In this document: positions 33,803 through 43,360 of the stretch, piece after piece
Numbering within the stretch: position 1 is the stretch's first letter
Layout: every line of letters starts with the position of its first letter
NCBI GenBank assembly: GCA_001592145.1
Contig: BCWJ01000019.1
Span: 1 to 64,000 of the forward strand
DNA: 64,000 bases
Source of the DNA: Xylanimicrobium pachnodae JCM 13526 = NBRC 107786
GTDB taxonomy: Bacteria > Actinomycetota > Actinomycetes > Actinomycetales > Cellulomonadaceae
Direction of reading: 5' to 3'
The notes under the pieces: model-generated
Seen by the model: only the letters and a program-made list of their open reading frames with translations
The model's database searches: none
Told to the model about the DNA's origin: nothing
Made by a program: the position numbers and the translations under genes

Positions 33803-35526
33803 TGGGCGACGGGGCGCTCGCCGCGGCGAACGTCGCCGCGCTCGCCGTGGTGCTCGCCGCCGCGTACCGCCCGCTGGGCGACTACCTGGCGCACGTGTTC
33901 ACCTCTGCGCGGCACACCCGCGCGGAAAAGGTGCTGTACCGGGCCGTGGGCGTGGACCCGGAGGGACGCCAGCCGTGGCCCGCCTACCTGCGCGCGGTGC
34001 TCGCGTTCTCGCTGGCGGGCCTGGCGCTGCTCTACCTGCTCCTGCGCACCCAGCACCTGCTCCCCGGATCGCTGGGCCTGCCCGCCCTGCGCCCGGACCT
34101 GGCCTTCAACACGGCGGTCAGCTTCGTGGCGAACACCAACTGGCAGGCCTACTCCCCCGAGCAGACGGTCGGGTACGCGGTGCAGGCGGCAGGACTGGCC
34201 GTGCAGTCGTTCCTCTCCGCCGCGGTGAGCCTCGCCGTCGCCGCCGCCCTGATCCGCGGGCTGGCCGCCCGCGGCGCGAGCACCACCGGCCCAGCAACGA
34301 CCGGCCCAGCAACGACCGGCACCGGCACGATCGGCAACTTCTGGGTGGACGTCACGCGGTCCACGCTGCGGGTGCTGCTGCCCGCGTCCGTCGTCGTCGC
34401 CGTCGTCCTGCTGGCCGGCGGGGTGGTGCAGAACGTCGCCGGGTTCACGGACGTGACCACGATCGCGGGCGGCACGCAGACGATCCCGGGCGGGCCCGTC
34501 GCCTCGCAGGAGGCGATCAAGATGCTCGGCACGAACGGCGGCGGGTTCTTCAACGCGAACAGCGCCCACCCGTTCGAGAACCCGACGCCGTGGACCAACC
34601 TCTTCCAGGTGTTCCTGCTGCTCGTGATCCCCGTGTGCCTCCCGCGGACGCTCGGCACGATGGTGGGCGACCAGCGCGCCGGCCGGGTGCTGCTGTGGAC
34701 CATGGCGGCCCTCTTCGGGCTGGTGTACGTGTCGATGACGGTGTTCGAGCTCGCCGGTGCGGGCACCGTGCCCCAGCTCGCGGGCGCCGCGCTGGAGGGC
34801 AAGGAGCAACGCTTCGGCATCGTCGGCTCCACCCTGTTCGCGACGGCGACTTCCGGCACCACGGGCGGAGCCGCCAACTCGATGCACGGCTCCTACACCG
34901 CGCTCGGCGGCATGATGCTGCTGCTCAACATGATGATGGGCGAGGTGGCGCCCGGCGGGGCCGGGTCGGGTGCGTACGCGATCCTGGTCATGGTGGTCAT
35001 CGCCGTCTTCCTGGCGGCGCTGCTGCTCGGGCGCGCCCCCGTGTACCTGGGCAAACGGATCGGGGTGCGTGAGCTCCAGCTAGTGAGCGTGTTCATCCTG
35101 ATCATGCCCACCCTGGCGCTGGGCGGCCTGGCGGTGAGTCTGGGCATCACCCCGGTCCGGGCCCAGATCCTGGCCGGCACGGGCAACACCGGTGCCCACG
35201 GGCTGACGGAGGTCATGTACGCGTTCGTCTCGGCGGCGGTCAACAACGGCTCCGCGTTCGCGGGGCTCTCCGCGAACACCCCGTGGCTCAACACCACGCT
35301 GGGCATCCTCATCCTGCTGGGTCGGTTCCTGCCCATCGCCGTCGTGCTCGCGCTCGCCGGGTCGTTCGCCCGCCAGGAGCCCACGACGACGACGGCGACC
35401 ACCGAGCTTCCCGTCCACCGACCGCAATTCGTGGGCCTGCTCGTGGCGCTCGTGCTGTTCGTGGCCCTGCCGATGTTCCTGCCGTACCTCATGCTCGGAC
35501 CCCTCGCCGAGGGTGTGGGCCGATGA
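33802..35526 (+). CDS. kdpA: K+-transporting ATPase subunit A
   Basis: Channel-like K+-binding subunit of the high-affinity KdpFABC pump. The selectivity-filter-like loops are visible (NTNWQAY, TNGGGFFNANSAHPFENP, TSGTTGGAANSMHG, NNGSAFAG). At 574 residues it is about 17 longer than most KdpA, and the extra length coincides with a tandem TTGPA run in a loop at about residues 160-175. ATGA overlap with kdpB. Confidence 0.96.
   Translation: MGDGALAAANVAALAVVLAAAYRPLGDYLAHVFTSARHTRAEKVLYRAVGVDPEGRQPWPAYLRAVLAFSLAGLALLYLLLRTQHLLPGSLGLPALRPDLAFNTAVSFVANTNWQAYSPEQTVGYAVQAAGLAVQSFLSAAVSLAVAAALIRGLAARGASTTGPATTGPATTGTGTIGNFWVDVTRSTLRVLLPASVVVAVVLLAGGVVQNVAGFTDVTTIAGGTQTIPGGPVASQEAIKMLGTNGGGFFNANSAHPFENPTPWTNLFQVFLLLVIPVCLPRTLGTMVGDQRAGRVLLWTMAALFGLVYVSMTVFELAGAGTVPQLAGAALEGKEQRFGIVGSTLFATATSGTTGGAANSMHGSYTALGGMMLLLNMMMGEVAPGGAGSGAYAILVMVVIAVFLAALLLGRAPVYLGKRIGVRELQLVSVFILIMPTLALGGLAVSLGITPVRAQILAGTGNTGAHGLTEVMYAFVSAAVNNGSAFAGLSANTPWLNTTLGILILLGRFLPIAVVLALAGSFARQEPTTTTATTELPVHRPQFVGLLVALVLFVALPMFLPYLMLGPLAEGVGR
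34286..34320. repeat. 15-base tandem repeat inside kdpA
   Basis: The unit CCGGCCCAGCAACGA is repeated twice plus a third partial copy and encodes TTGPATTGPATTG in a loop of KdpA. It looks like a recent in-frame expansion. Confidence 0.75.
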
Positions 35527-37601
35527 CCAGGGTCTTGCTCGACGCGTTGCGCAAGTGCGACCCGAGGGTCCAGTGGCGCAACCCCGTGCTCATGCTCGTC
35601 GAGGCGTGCGCCCTGCTCGCCACGGTCTACGCCCTGTGGGAGACCGTGACGGGAGCCACCCCGACGTCGGGCGGGGCTGCCCTGCCCGGGAGCTTCCACT
35701 GGGCCGCCGCAGCCTGGATGTGGCTCACCCTCTACACGGCGAACGTCGCCGAGGCGCTGGCCGAGGGCCGGGGGCGGGCCCAGGCGGCCGGGCTGCGCGC
35801 CGCACAGGCCACCACGACCGCACACCGGGTGCGGCGCTACGACCCGCTGCGCGACGCGGCCGCCCGCGAGGCCACGATCGAGGCGGTCAGCTCGGCCGAG
35901 CTGCGGCCCGGAGACGTCGTCGTGATCGCCGAGGGCGACACCGTGCCCGCTGACGGCCAGGTGGTGTGGGGCATCGCGTCGATCGACGAGTCGGCCGTCA
36001 CCGGGGAGTCCGCACCCGTGATCCGCGAGTCCGGCGCGAAGCGCGCCACCGTCACGGGCGGGACTCGCGTGCTCTCCGACCGGGTGGTGTGCCGCGTGAC
36101 GATGCCGCTGGGCGACACGCGCGTGGACCAGATGATCGCGCTGGCCGAGGGTGCGCGCCGCCAGAAGGCCCCCAACGAGCTGGCCCTGTTCGCCCTGCTG
36201 GCCAGCTTCTCCCTCTCGTTCGTCGTCGTGGCGCTCACCCTCAACGCGGTCGCATCGCCCGTGGCCGCCCCCGTCAGCCTGCCGATCCTCGCCGCGCTGG
36301 TCGCGGCGCTCATCCCGTCCGAGATCGCGGCGCTGCTGTCCGTCACCGGCATCGCCGGGATGTACCGGCTGCTGCGCTCCAACGTGCTGGTCACCTCCGC
36401 GAAGGCGCTGGAGACGGCCGGTGACATCACCACGGTGCTGGTCGACAAGACCGGCACCGTGACGTGGGGCAACCGGCGCGCCACCCGGTTCGTCCCCGTG
36501 GGTGAGACCACGCGCCACGAGCTGGTGCGGGCCGCCGTGCTCGCCTCGATCGACGACCCCACGCCCGAGGGCCGCTCCACGCTCGCCCTGGCCCACACCA
36601 CGTCGCTCATGCCCGACGACGTCGCCGCCGGGGCTGGGCGCGCGATCCCGTTCTCCGCGCACACGCGCCTGTCCGGCATCGACCTGCCCGACGGTACGCA
36701 GGTGCGCAAGGGCGCCGAGTCGGCCGTGCTGGCCTGGCTCAAGCGCGCGGGCGACCAGCAGCCCCGCGGCGTCGTCGAACAGGTGCGCGCGCGGACGACG
36801 GTGATCGCGCGCGCCGGCGGCACACCGCTCGTGGTGGCGGCCAAGCCCGCGGGGGGCCGCGGCGAGGTGCTGGGCGTGATCGAGCTCAAGGACGTGGTCA
36901 AGGAAGGCGCCGCCGACCGGTTCGAGACCCTGCGGCGGCTGGGCGTGCGCACCGTGATGATCACGGGTGACAACCCGCTGACCGCCGCCGCGATCGCCGC
37001 CGAGGCCGGGATCGACGACCACCTGGGGGACGCCTCCCCCGAGACCAAGCTCGCCCGCATCCGCACCGAGCAGGCGGCGGGGCATTTCGTGGCCATGACG
37101 GGCGACGGCACCAACGACGCGCCCGCGCTCGCCCAGGCCGACGTGGGCGTGGCCATGAGCTCCGCGACCGCCGCCGCGCGCGAGTCCGCGAACATCGTGG
37201 TGCTCGACGACGATCCCACCAAGCTCGTCGAGATCATCACCATCGGCCGCCGCTCGATGGCGACGCGTGGCGCCCTGACCACGTTCAACATCGCGAACGA
37301 CCTGGTGCGCTACTTCGCGCTGTTCCCCGTGCTGTTCGTGGGCACCTTCCCCGGGCTCGACGCGCTCAACGTGCTCCGGCTGAGCTCCCCCGCGTCGGCG
37401 GTGCTGTCCACGCTGATCTTCTCCGTCGTCGTCATCGTGGCCCTCGTGCCCCTCGCCCTGGTAGGGGTGCCCTACCGCACACCCGACCTGGGCACGTCGC
37501 TGAGCCGCAACCTGCTCTACTTCGGGGTGGGCGGCCTCCTGTTCCCGGCGGTGTGCATCAAGCTCATCGACCTCGTCGTCTCGCTGTTCCCGGGGTACTG
37601 A
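35523..37601 (+). CDS. kdpB: K+-transporting P-type ATPase subunit B
   Basis: ATP-hydrolysing subunit of KdpFABC. The phosphorylated aspartate is in [10 protein letters not shown] (about residue 308), with TGES in the actuator domain, [10 protein letters not shown] and [16 protein letters not shown] in the P-domain. ATG 35523 overlaps the kdpA stop; 692 residues, normal. Confidence 0.97.
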   Translation: MTRVLLDALRKCDPRVQWRNPVLMLVEACALLATVYALWETVTGATPTSGGAALPGSFHWAAAAWMWLTLYTANVAEALAEGRGRAQAAGLRAAQATTTAHRVRRYDPLRDAAAREATIEAVSSAELRPGDVVVIAEGDTVPADGQVVWGIASIDESAVTGESAPVIRESGAKRATVTGGTRVLSDRVVCRVTMPLGDTRVDQMIALAEGARRQKAPNELALFALLASFSLSFVVVALTLNAVASPVAAPVSLPILAALVAALIPSEIAALLSVTGIAGMYRLLRSNVLVTSAKALETAGDITTVLVDKTGTVTWGNRRATRFVPVGETTRHELVRAAVLASIDDPTPEGRSTLALAHTTSLMPDDVAAGAGRAIPFSAHTRLSGIDLPDGTQVRKGAESAVLAWLKRAGDQQPRGVVEQVRARTTVIARAGGTPLVVAAKPAGGRGEVLGVIELKDVVKEGAADRFETLRRLGVRTVMITGDNPLTAAAIAAEAGIDDHLGDASPETKLARIRTEQAAGHFVAMTGDGTNDAPALAQADVGVAMSSATAAARESANIVVLDDDPTKLVEIITIGRRSMATRGALTTFNIANDLVRYFALFPVLFVGTFPGLDALNVLRLSSPASAVLSTLIFSVVVIVALVPLALVGVPYRTPDLGTSLSRNLLYFGVGGLLFPAVCIKLIDLVVSLFPGY

Positions 37602-37603
37602 CC

Positions 37604-38188
37604 ATGAAGCCGACCCGAACCCTGTGGACCGCGCTGCGCCTCACGCTCGTCCTGACCGTGGTGCTCGGGATCGGTTACCCGCTGGTGGTGACCGCGATCG
37701 GCCGGGTCGCGTTCCCGGCCCAGGCGGCCGGGTCCCTGGTTCGTGACGACGCCGGTCAGGTTCGTGGGTCGGCGCTGATCGGCCAGTCCTTCCTCGGCTC
37801 CGACGGCACCCCCTTGCCGCAGTACTTCCAGCCGCGCCCGTCCGCGGCCGGGTACGACGCCGCGGCGTCGTCGGGCTCCAACCTGGGGCCGGAGGACGCG
37901 GGCCTCGCCGCCGCCGTCGCGCAGCGCCGGGCCGACGTCGCCACCTTCAACGCGGTGCGCGAGGACCAGGTGCCACCCGACGCCGTGACGGCCTCGGGCT
38001 CCGGGCTGGACCCGCACATCAGCCCGCAGTACGCCGCGATCCAGGTGGCTCGCGTGGCGGCGGCCCGAGGCATGACCGAGGACGCCGTGCGCGCTCTGGT
38101 CGCGGCGCACACGCAAGGGCGCACGCTCGGCTTCCTGGGCGAACCCCGCGTCAACGTGGTGACCCTGAACCTCGCGCTGGACGGCTGA
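37604..38188 (+). CDS. kdpC: K+-transporting ATPase subunit C
   Basis: Single-span accessory subunit that helps K+ transfer and ATP affinity. Helix at about 11-33, then the extracytoplasmic domain with [28 protein letters not shown] and [15 protein letters not shown]. 194 residues. Two bases after kdpB. No kdpD or kdpE follows, so the usual sensor pair is not local. Confidence 0.95.
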   Translation: MKPTRTLWTALRLTLVLTVVLGIGYPLVVTAIGRVAFPAQAAGSLVRDDAGQVRGSALIGQSFLGSDGTPLPQYFQPRPSAAGYDAAASSGSNLGPEDAGLAAAVAQRRADVATFNAVREDQVPPDAVTASGSGLDPHISPQYAAIQVARVAAARGMTEDAVRALVAAHTQGRTLGFLGEPRVNVVTLNLALDG

Positions 38189-38286
38189 ACCCCACGGGAG
38201 GGAACCGGCCTGGGCACCCAGGGGTGTGGCGTAGCCTGCCCGTACGCCTCGACGCCGACGTCGGGGCGGGCAGGAGGAGCCGCCGC

Positions 38287-39804
38287 ATGATCACCCACCC
38301 CGTCCGTGTCCACCGTTCCGACGAGGGGCTGCCCCGCGAGGAGCAGCTCGCGTGGAGGATCGCGCAGGTCGCCGCCGAGCGTGTCGATCCGGGGCCGGAC
38401 GTCGTCGACATGGTCATCAACCGCGTGATCGACGACGCGGCCGTGGCGACCGCGAGCCTGGGGCGCGCGCCGATCCTCGCGGCACGGGCGCAGGCCGAGG
38501 CGCACGGACCCTCGGCGGGCGGGGCGGGAGCGACGGTGGTGGGCAGCACGCACCTGACCAGCCCCGAGTGGGCGGCGTGGGCCAACGGGGTCGCGGTGCG
38601 CGAGCTCGACTACCACGACACGTTCCTGGCCGCCGAGTACTCCCACCCGGGGGACAACATCCCGCCGCTGCTCGCCGTCGCCCAGCACGTGGGCGCGAGC
38701 GGCGCGGACCTGCTGCGCGGCATCGTCACGGGCTACGAGATCCAGGTGGACCTGGTGCGCGCGATCTGCCTGCACACGCACAAGATCGACCACGTGGCCC
38801 ACCTGGGCCCGTCGGTCGCGGCAGGGCTGGGCACCCTGCTGGGCCTGGCCCCCGAGACGATCTACCAGGCGGTGGGACAGGCGCTGCACACCACCACGGC
38901 CACCCGGCAGTCGCGCAAGGGCGAGATCTCCACGTGGAAGGCGTACGCCCCGGCGTTCGCGGGCAAGGCGGCGATCGAGGCGGTGGACCGTGCCATGCGC
39001 GGGCAGACCAGCCCGTCCCCCATCTACGAGGGCGAGGACGGGGTGATCGCCTGGCTGCTCGACGGGCCGGGTGCCGCCTACGACGTGCCCCTGCCCGGGC
39101 CGGGCGAGCCGCGCCGGGCGATCCTCGACACCTACACCAAGGAGCACTCGGCCGAGTACCAGGCGCAGGCGTGGATCGACCTGGCCCGCCGCCTGGGCCG
39201 CGAGCGCCCCGAGCTGCGCGACCCGGCGAACGTCGCGCGCGTCGTGCTGCACACCAGCCATCACACGCACTACGTCATCGGCTCGGGGGCGGGCGACCCG
39301 CAGAAGTACGACCCGACCGCGTCGCGCGAGACCCTCGACCACTCGATCCCGTACATCTTCGCGGTCGCGCTGCAGGACGGCGCCTGGCACCACGTGGCTT
39401 CCTACGCGCCCGAGCGGGCGGCGCGCCCGGACACGGTGACCCTGTGGCGCACGGTCACGACGGCGGAGGATCCCGAGTGGACGCGCCGGTATCACGCGAC
39501 CGACCCGGCGCAGAAGGCGTTCGGCGGCCGCGTCGAGATCACGCTGACGGACGGTTCCACCGTGGTCGACGAGATCGCGGTGGCAGACGCGCACCCGCTG
39601 GGCGCGCGCCCGTTCGCACGCAGCGACTACGTCACCAAGTTCCGCACGCTGGCCGACGGCGTCCTGGCCGACGCCGAGGCCGACCGGTTCCTGGACCTCG
39701 CGCAGCGCCTGCCGGACCTGACCGCCGCGGACCTGGCGGGCCTCACGGTCACCCCGCTCGTGGACCCGGCAGCCACCGCCCCCGCCACCCGGGGGATCTT
39801 CTGA
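38287..39804 (+). CDS. prpD: 2-Methylcitrate dehydratase
   Basis: Dehydrates 2-methylcitrate in propionate breakdown. MmgE/PrpD fold, 505 residues, with [57 protein letters not shown] and [16 protein letters not shown] 38287 has AGGAGG about nine bases upstream; the longer upstream frame lacks a ribosome binding site. First gene of prpD-prpB-prpC. Confidence 0.94.
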   Translation: MITHPVRVHRSDEGLPREEQLAWRIAQVAAERVDPGPDVVDMVINRVIDDAAVATASLGRAPILAARAQAEAHGPSAGGAGATVVGSTHLTSPEWAAWANGVAVRELDYHDTFLAAEYSHPGDNIPPLLAVAQHVGASGADLLRGIVTGYEIQVDLVRAICLHTHKIDHVAHLGPSVAAGLGTLLGLAPETIYQAVGQALHTTTATRQSRKGEISTWKAYAPAFAGKAAIEAVDRAMRGQTSPSPIYEGEDGVIAWLLDGPGAAYDVPLPGPGEPRRAILDTYTKEHSAEYQAQAWIDLARRLGRERPELRDPANVARVVLHTSHHTHYVIGSGAGDPQKYDPTASRETLDHSIPYIFAVALQDGAWHHVASYAPERAARPDTVTLWRTVTTAEDPEWTRRYHATDPAQKAFGGRVEITLTDGSTVVDEIAVADAHPLGARPFARSDYVTKFRTLADGVLADAEADRFLDLAQRLPDLTAADLAGLTVTPLVDPAATAPATRGIF

Positions 39805-40712
39805 TGCTGTACTCGACCCGCACGCCGTCGGCCAAGCGCCGTGCGCTGCGCGAGCGGCTCGCCTCGGGCGACCTGCTGGAGCTGCCGGGCGCGTTCAACC
39901 CGCTCGCGGCCCGGCTCATCGCCGAGAAGGGGTTCGACGGCGTGTACGTCTCGGGCGCCGTCGTCGCCGCGGACCTGGGCCTGCCCGACGTCGGGCTCAC
40001 GACGCTCAGCGAGGTCGCGGGGCGGGCCGCGCAGATCGCGCGCATGACGGACCTGCCCACGCTGGTGGACGCCGACACGGGCTTCGGCGGGGCCATGAAC
40101 CTGGCCCGCACCGTGCAGGCGATGGAGGACGCGGGCGTCGCGGGCCTGCACGTCGAGGACCAGGTCAACCCCAAACGCTGCGGGCACCTGGACGGCAAGC
40201 AGGTGGTCGACGACGCGACCGCGCTCCAGCGGGTGCGCGCGGCGGTGGACGCCCGCCGCGACCCGGACCTGCTGATCATGGCGCGCACCGACGCGCGCGG
40301 CGTGCTGGGCATCGACGCGGCGCTCGACCGGGCGCGCGCGCTCGTGGACGCGGGCGCCGACGCGGTCTTCCCCGAGGCGCTGACGTCGCTCGCCGAGATC
40401 GAGCGGTTCACGTCCGCCCTGGACGTGCCGGTGCTCGCCAACATGACCGAGTTCGGCAAGTCGCCGCTGTTCACGCGCGACGAGCTCCGCGACTCCGGGG
40501 TGGCCGTCGTCATCTACCCCGTCTCCCTGCTGCGGGTCGCGATGGGCGCCGCCGAGCGGGCCCTGGACGGGCTGCGCGCCGAGGGCTCGCTCACCTCCCA
40601 GGTGCCCGCCATGCAGACCCGGGCCAGGCTGTACGAGCTGCTCGACTACCAGCGCTACACCGCGTTCGACGACGGCGTGTACGACTTCACGCTCGACGCG
40701 AACCAGGGCTGA
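39804..40712 (+). CDS. prpB: 2-Methylisocitrate lyase
   Basis: Splits 2-methylisocitrate into pyruvate and succinate. The catalytic loop KRCGHLDGK, metal-site segment VDADTGFGG, and the entry motif GAFNPLAARLIAEKGFDGVYVSG identify PrpB of the isocitrate lyase superfamily (302 residues). ATG 39804 overlaps the prpD stop. Confidence 0.94.
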   Translation: MLYSTRTPSAKRRALRERLASGDLLELPGAFNPLAARLIAEKGFDGVYVSGAVVAADLGLPDVGLTTLSEVAGRAAQIARMTDLPTLVDADTGFGGAMNLARTVQAMEDAGVAGLHVEDQVNPKRCGHLDGKQVVDDATALQRVRAAVDARRDPDLLIMARTDARGVLGIDAALDRARALVDAGADAVFPEALTSLAEIERFTSALDVPVLANMTEFGKSPLFTRDELRDSGVAVVIYPVSLLRVAMGAAERALDGLRAEGSLTSQVPAMQTRARLYELLDYQRYTAFDDGVYDFTLDANQG

Positions 40713-40747
40713 GCGAACGCACCCCCAAGGACGCAAAGGAGCGATCC

Positions 40748-41881
40748 ATGACCGACCCCGTGATCCACGCCGGCCTGGCCGACGTCTACGCAGGCACCAC
40801 CGCCATCAGCCGGGTCAACCCGGACACCAACTCGCTGCTCTACCGCGGCTACCCCGTCCAGGAGCTCGCCGACACGCAGTCGTTCGAGGCGGTCGCGCTG
40901 CTGCTGTGGAACGGCGAGCTGCCCACCGACGCGGAGCTGGAGTGGCTCCGCGTCGACGGCCGCCCGCACCGCCCCCTGCGCGACGACGTGCGGGCCGCGC
41001 TCGACGCCCTGCCCGAGGGCGCGCACCCCATGGACGAGCTGCGCACCGCCGTCTCCGTCATCGGCGCCCGGGAGGGCGAGGGCGAGTCGCTGCACGAGGG
41101 CGGGCCCACCCGGGCCGAGAACCTGGCCCGCTCGTTGCGGCTGTTCGCCGCCCTGCCCGCGATCATCGCCTACGGCCAGCGGCGCCGCCACGGCCTGGAC
41201 CCCGTGCCCCCGCGCGAGGACCTCACCTACGCGCAGAACTTCCTGTGGATGACCCATGGCACCCTGCCCGACCCCGTGGTGGTCGACGCGTTCAACCGCT
41301 CGATGATCCTGTACGCCGAGCACTCCTTCAACGCGTCCACGTTCACGGCCCGCGTCATCGCCAGCACGCTGTCCGACCTGCACTCGGCGGTGGTGGGAGC
41401 GATCGGCGCGCTCAAGGGACCGCTGCACGGCGGCGCGAACGAGATGGTCATGCACACGTTCGACGAGATCGGCACCGCCGCGAACGCCGGCCCGTGGCTC
41501 GACACGGCGCTCGCCGAGCACCGCAAGATCATGGGCTTCGGGCACCGCGTCTACAAGCACGGCGACTCCCGGGTGCCCACCATGCGCGCGGCGCTCGGCT
41601 CCCTGGTCGAGCACTTCGCCCGCCCCGACCTGCTCGACCTGTACGAGGCCCTGGAACGCGAGTTCGTCGAGCGCAAGGGCATCTACCCCAACCTCGACTA
41701 CCCGTCCGGCCCCGCCTACCACCTCATGGGCTTCGACACGCAGACCTTCACCCCGCTGTTCGTGGCCGCCCGCGTGATCGGCTGGACCGCGCACATCCTC
41801 GAACAGCAGGAGAACAACACGCTGATCCGGCCCCGTGCCGGCTACGACGGCGCCCCCGAGCGCCACGTGCCGGCTCGCTGA
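40748..41881 (+). CDS. prpC: 2-Methylcitrate synthase / citrate synthase
   Basis: Condenses propionyl-CoA with oxaloacetate. The catalytic H/D set is in HGGANEMVMHTF, MGFGHRVYKHGD and the C-terminal RPRAGYDG. The AEHSFNAST motif is typical of short PrpC-type enzymes (377 residues). Adjacent prpD and prpB decide for the methylcitrate assignment, although this family also uses acetyl-CoA. No PrpR-type regulator is in the cluster. Confidence 0.93.
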   Translation: MTDPVIHAGLADVYAGTTAISRVNPDTNSLLYRGYPVQELADTQSFEAVALLLWNGELPTDAELEWLRVDGRPHRPLRDDVRAALDALPEGAHPMDELRTAVSVIGAREGEGESLHEGGPTRAENLARSLRLFAALPAIIAYGQRRRHGLDPVPPREDLTYAQNFLWMTHGTLPDPVVVDAFNRSMILYAEHSFNASTFTARVIASTLSDLHSAVVGAIGALKGPLHGGANEMVMHTFDEIGTAANAGPWLDTALAEHRKIMGFGHRVYKHGDSRVPTMRAALGSLVEHFARPDLLDLYEALEREFVERKGIYPNLDYPSGPAYHLMGFDTQTFTPLFVAARVIGWTAHILEQQENNTLIRPRAGYDGAPERHVPAR

Positions 41882-41985
41882 CCGGCCGTCTCACCGGGAA
41901 GGGCTCCCCCTTCCGCGTCGCGACCATGTCATGGAACACTCGGCGCGCCGGGGCCGTCCCGGCATCACCGACAGGGGAGTCCACC

Positions 41986-42555
41986 GTGCCCGAGGTCCAG
42001 ACGCTCACGCGCCTCTACGTGCGCCAGCGCATCACGATGATGGTCAACAAGTACGAGGTGCGGGCCGCGGGCCCGGACGGCGCCGAGGGCGAGCTGATCG
42101 CGTTCGCCCAGCAGAAGCGCCTGGCGTTCAAGGAGCAGGTGACGCTCTACGAGGACGAGTCGAAGCAGGTGCCCGTGCTCGGGTTCAAGGCCCGTCAGGT
42201 GATCGACCTGGGCGCCACCTACGACGTGACCGACTTCGCCGGCGCCCCCATCGGCCTGTTCCGCAAGGGCTTCAAGGAGTCGCTGCTGCGCTCCACCTGG
42301 ACCGTCGAGCAACCCGGCCTGGGCGCGATCAAGGGGCAGGAGCGCAGCATGGTCGTGGCCATCCTGCGGCGCTTCACCGACATCTCGTTCCTGCCGTACC
42401 ACTTCGACTTCGTCATCGACGGGCAGCCCGCATTCTCCGTGATCAAGCAGTGGGCGCTGCGGGACAAGTACACGGTGGACATCCACCGGCCCGACCTGGA
42501 CCGCCGGCTCGTCATCGCCATGGCCGTCGCGCTCGACGCCCTCCAGGCGCGCTGA
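41986..42555 (+). CDS. LURP-one-related / tubby-like beta-barrel protein
   Basis: GTG 41986 with AGGGGAG eight bases upstream gives 189 residues. The sequence (LYVRQRITMMVNKYEVR, then FKEQVTLYEDE, VLGFKARQVIDLGATYDVTD, FDFVIDGQPAFSVIKQW) matches the bacterial LURP-one/phospholipid-scramblase-like family. Function in bacteria is not established. It is the last gene before a strong hairpin and is probably its own unit after prpC. Confidence 0.75.
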   Translation: MPEVQTLTRLYVRQRITMMVNKYEVRAAGPDGAEGELIAFAQQKRLAFKEQVTLYEDESKQVPVLGFKARQVIDLGATYDVTDFAGAPIGLFRKGFKESLLRSTWTVEQPGLGAIKGQERSMVVAILRRFTDISFLPYHFDFVIDGQPAFSVIKQWALRDKYTVDIHRPDLDRRLVIAMAVALDALQAR

Positions 42556-42572
42556 CGACGCTGACGGCTCCC

Positions 42573-42600
42573 CCGGGCGGGCACGCACGTGCCCGCCCGG
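42573..42600 (+). terminator. Hairpin after the LURP-one-related gene
   Basis: Perfect 12-base arms CCGGGCGGGCAC and GTGCCCGCCCGG with a 4-base loop, 17 bases past the stop. Confidence 0.75.
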
Positions 42601-42622
42601 CCACCGCGGCCTGCGCCGTCAC

Positions 42623-42628
42623 TACGCT
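42623..42628 (+). promoter_or_regulatory. -10-like hexamer before the CYTH gene
   Basis: TACGCT ends six bases before ATG 42635; no ribosome binding site, probable leaderless transcript starting just after the preceding terminator. Confidence 0.45.
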
Positions 42629-42634
42629 GGTGCC

Positions 42635-43270
42635 ATGAGCGACGAGACGCCCGCCTACCGGGACTTCGAGTTCGAACGCCGATTCCTGGTGCGAGCCCTG
42701 CCCCCGGAGCTGCGTGACACCCCGGCGCTGATCGTCCAGTCCTACTTCCTGTCCGACGGCGGGTTCGCACTGCGGGTCCGCGTCCAGGCATCCGGCGTGG
42801 ACGCACGGCTGACGGCATCGTCGGATCCCCGTGACGTGCTGGACCGCTACCAGGACGCCTTCGACTTCGCGGCCGTGACCGTGAAGGGCCCGAGCGTCGG
42901 CGGCACCCGCTACGAGGCCGAACGACAGCTCGAACCCAGCGTGGGCGTCGAGCTGGTGCGGCGCGGCGGGGCACGCATCGTCAAGACCCGCTTCGCGGCG
43001 TGGCTGGGCGCTGACGGGTGGGTGATCGACGAGTTCGGCGGCACCAACCACCCGCTGCTCGTCGCCGAGTGCGAGCGGTCGGGCCCCGTGGTCGACCTGC
43101 AGATCCCGGACTTCTGCGTCACCGAGCTGACCGACGACCGGCGGTTCTCCAACGAGTCGCTCGCCATCGAGCCCTACGGCGAATGGGCGCAGGTCTACGC
43201 TCGCGAGCTGAGCGCAACCGAGGGGACGTTCCGCGCAGACTTCGGGGACAACACGACCCTGACCACCTGA
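42635..43270 (+). CDS. CYTH-domain triphosphate tunnel protein
   Basis: CYTH proteins hydrolyse or bind triphosphates in a beta-barrel. The N-terminal EFERRFLV is a variant of the ExExK signature and the barrel strands carry alternating charged residues (ALRVRVQ, FAAVTVKGP, VGVELVRRGGARIVKTRF, LLVAECERSG). There are 211 residues. Substrate (inorganic triphosphate, thiamine triphosphate or ATP) cannot be told. It is convergent with the M15 peptidase gene. Confidence 0.82.
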   Translation: MSDETPAYRDFEFERRFLVRALPPELRDTPALIVQSYFLSDGGFALRVRVQASGVDARLTASSDPRDVLDRYQDAFDFAAVTVKGPSVGGTRYEAERQLEPSVGVELVRRGGARIVKTRFAAWLGADGWVIDEFGGTNHPLLVAECERSGPVVDLQIPDFCVTELTDDRRFSNESLAIEPYGEWAQVYARELSATEGTFRADFGDNTTLTT

Positions 43271-43360
43271 ACGGTCCACCCACCCGAGCACGATCACCCA
43301 GCACGATGGCGCGCAGCGCCGTTCGTCGCCGCCGCTCAGTACCAGGTGGTTCGCCGCCGC

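Noticed and set aside
40906-42555. Single fused prpC/LURP-like protein
   Set aside because: The first half of this open frame is a shadow of prpC; the real downstream gene begins at GTG 41986 with its own ribosome binding site.
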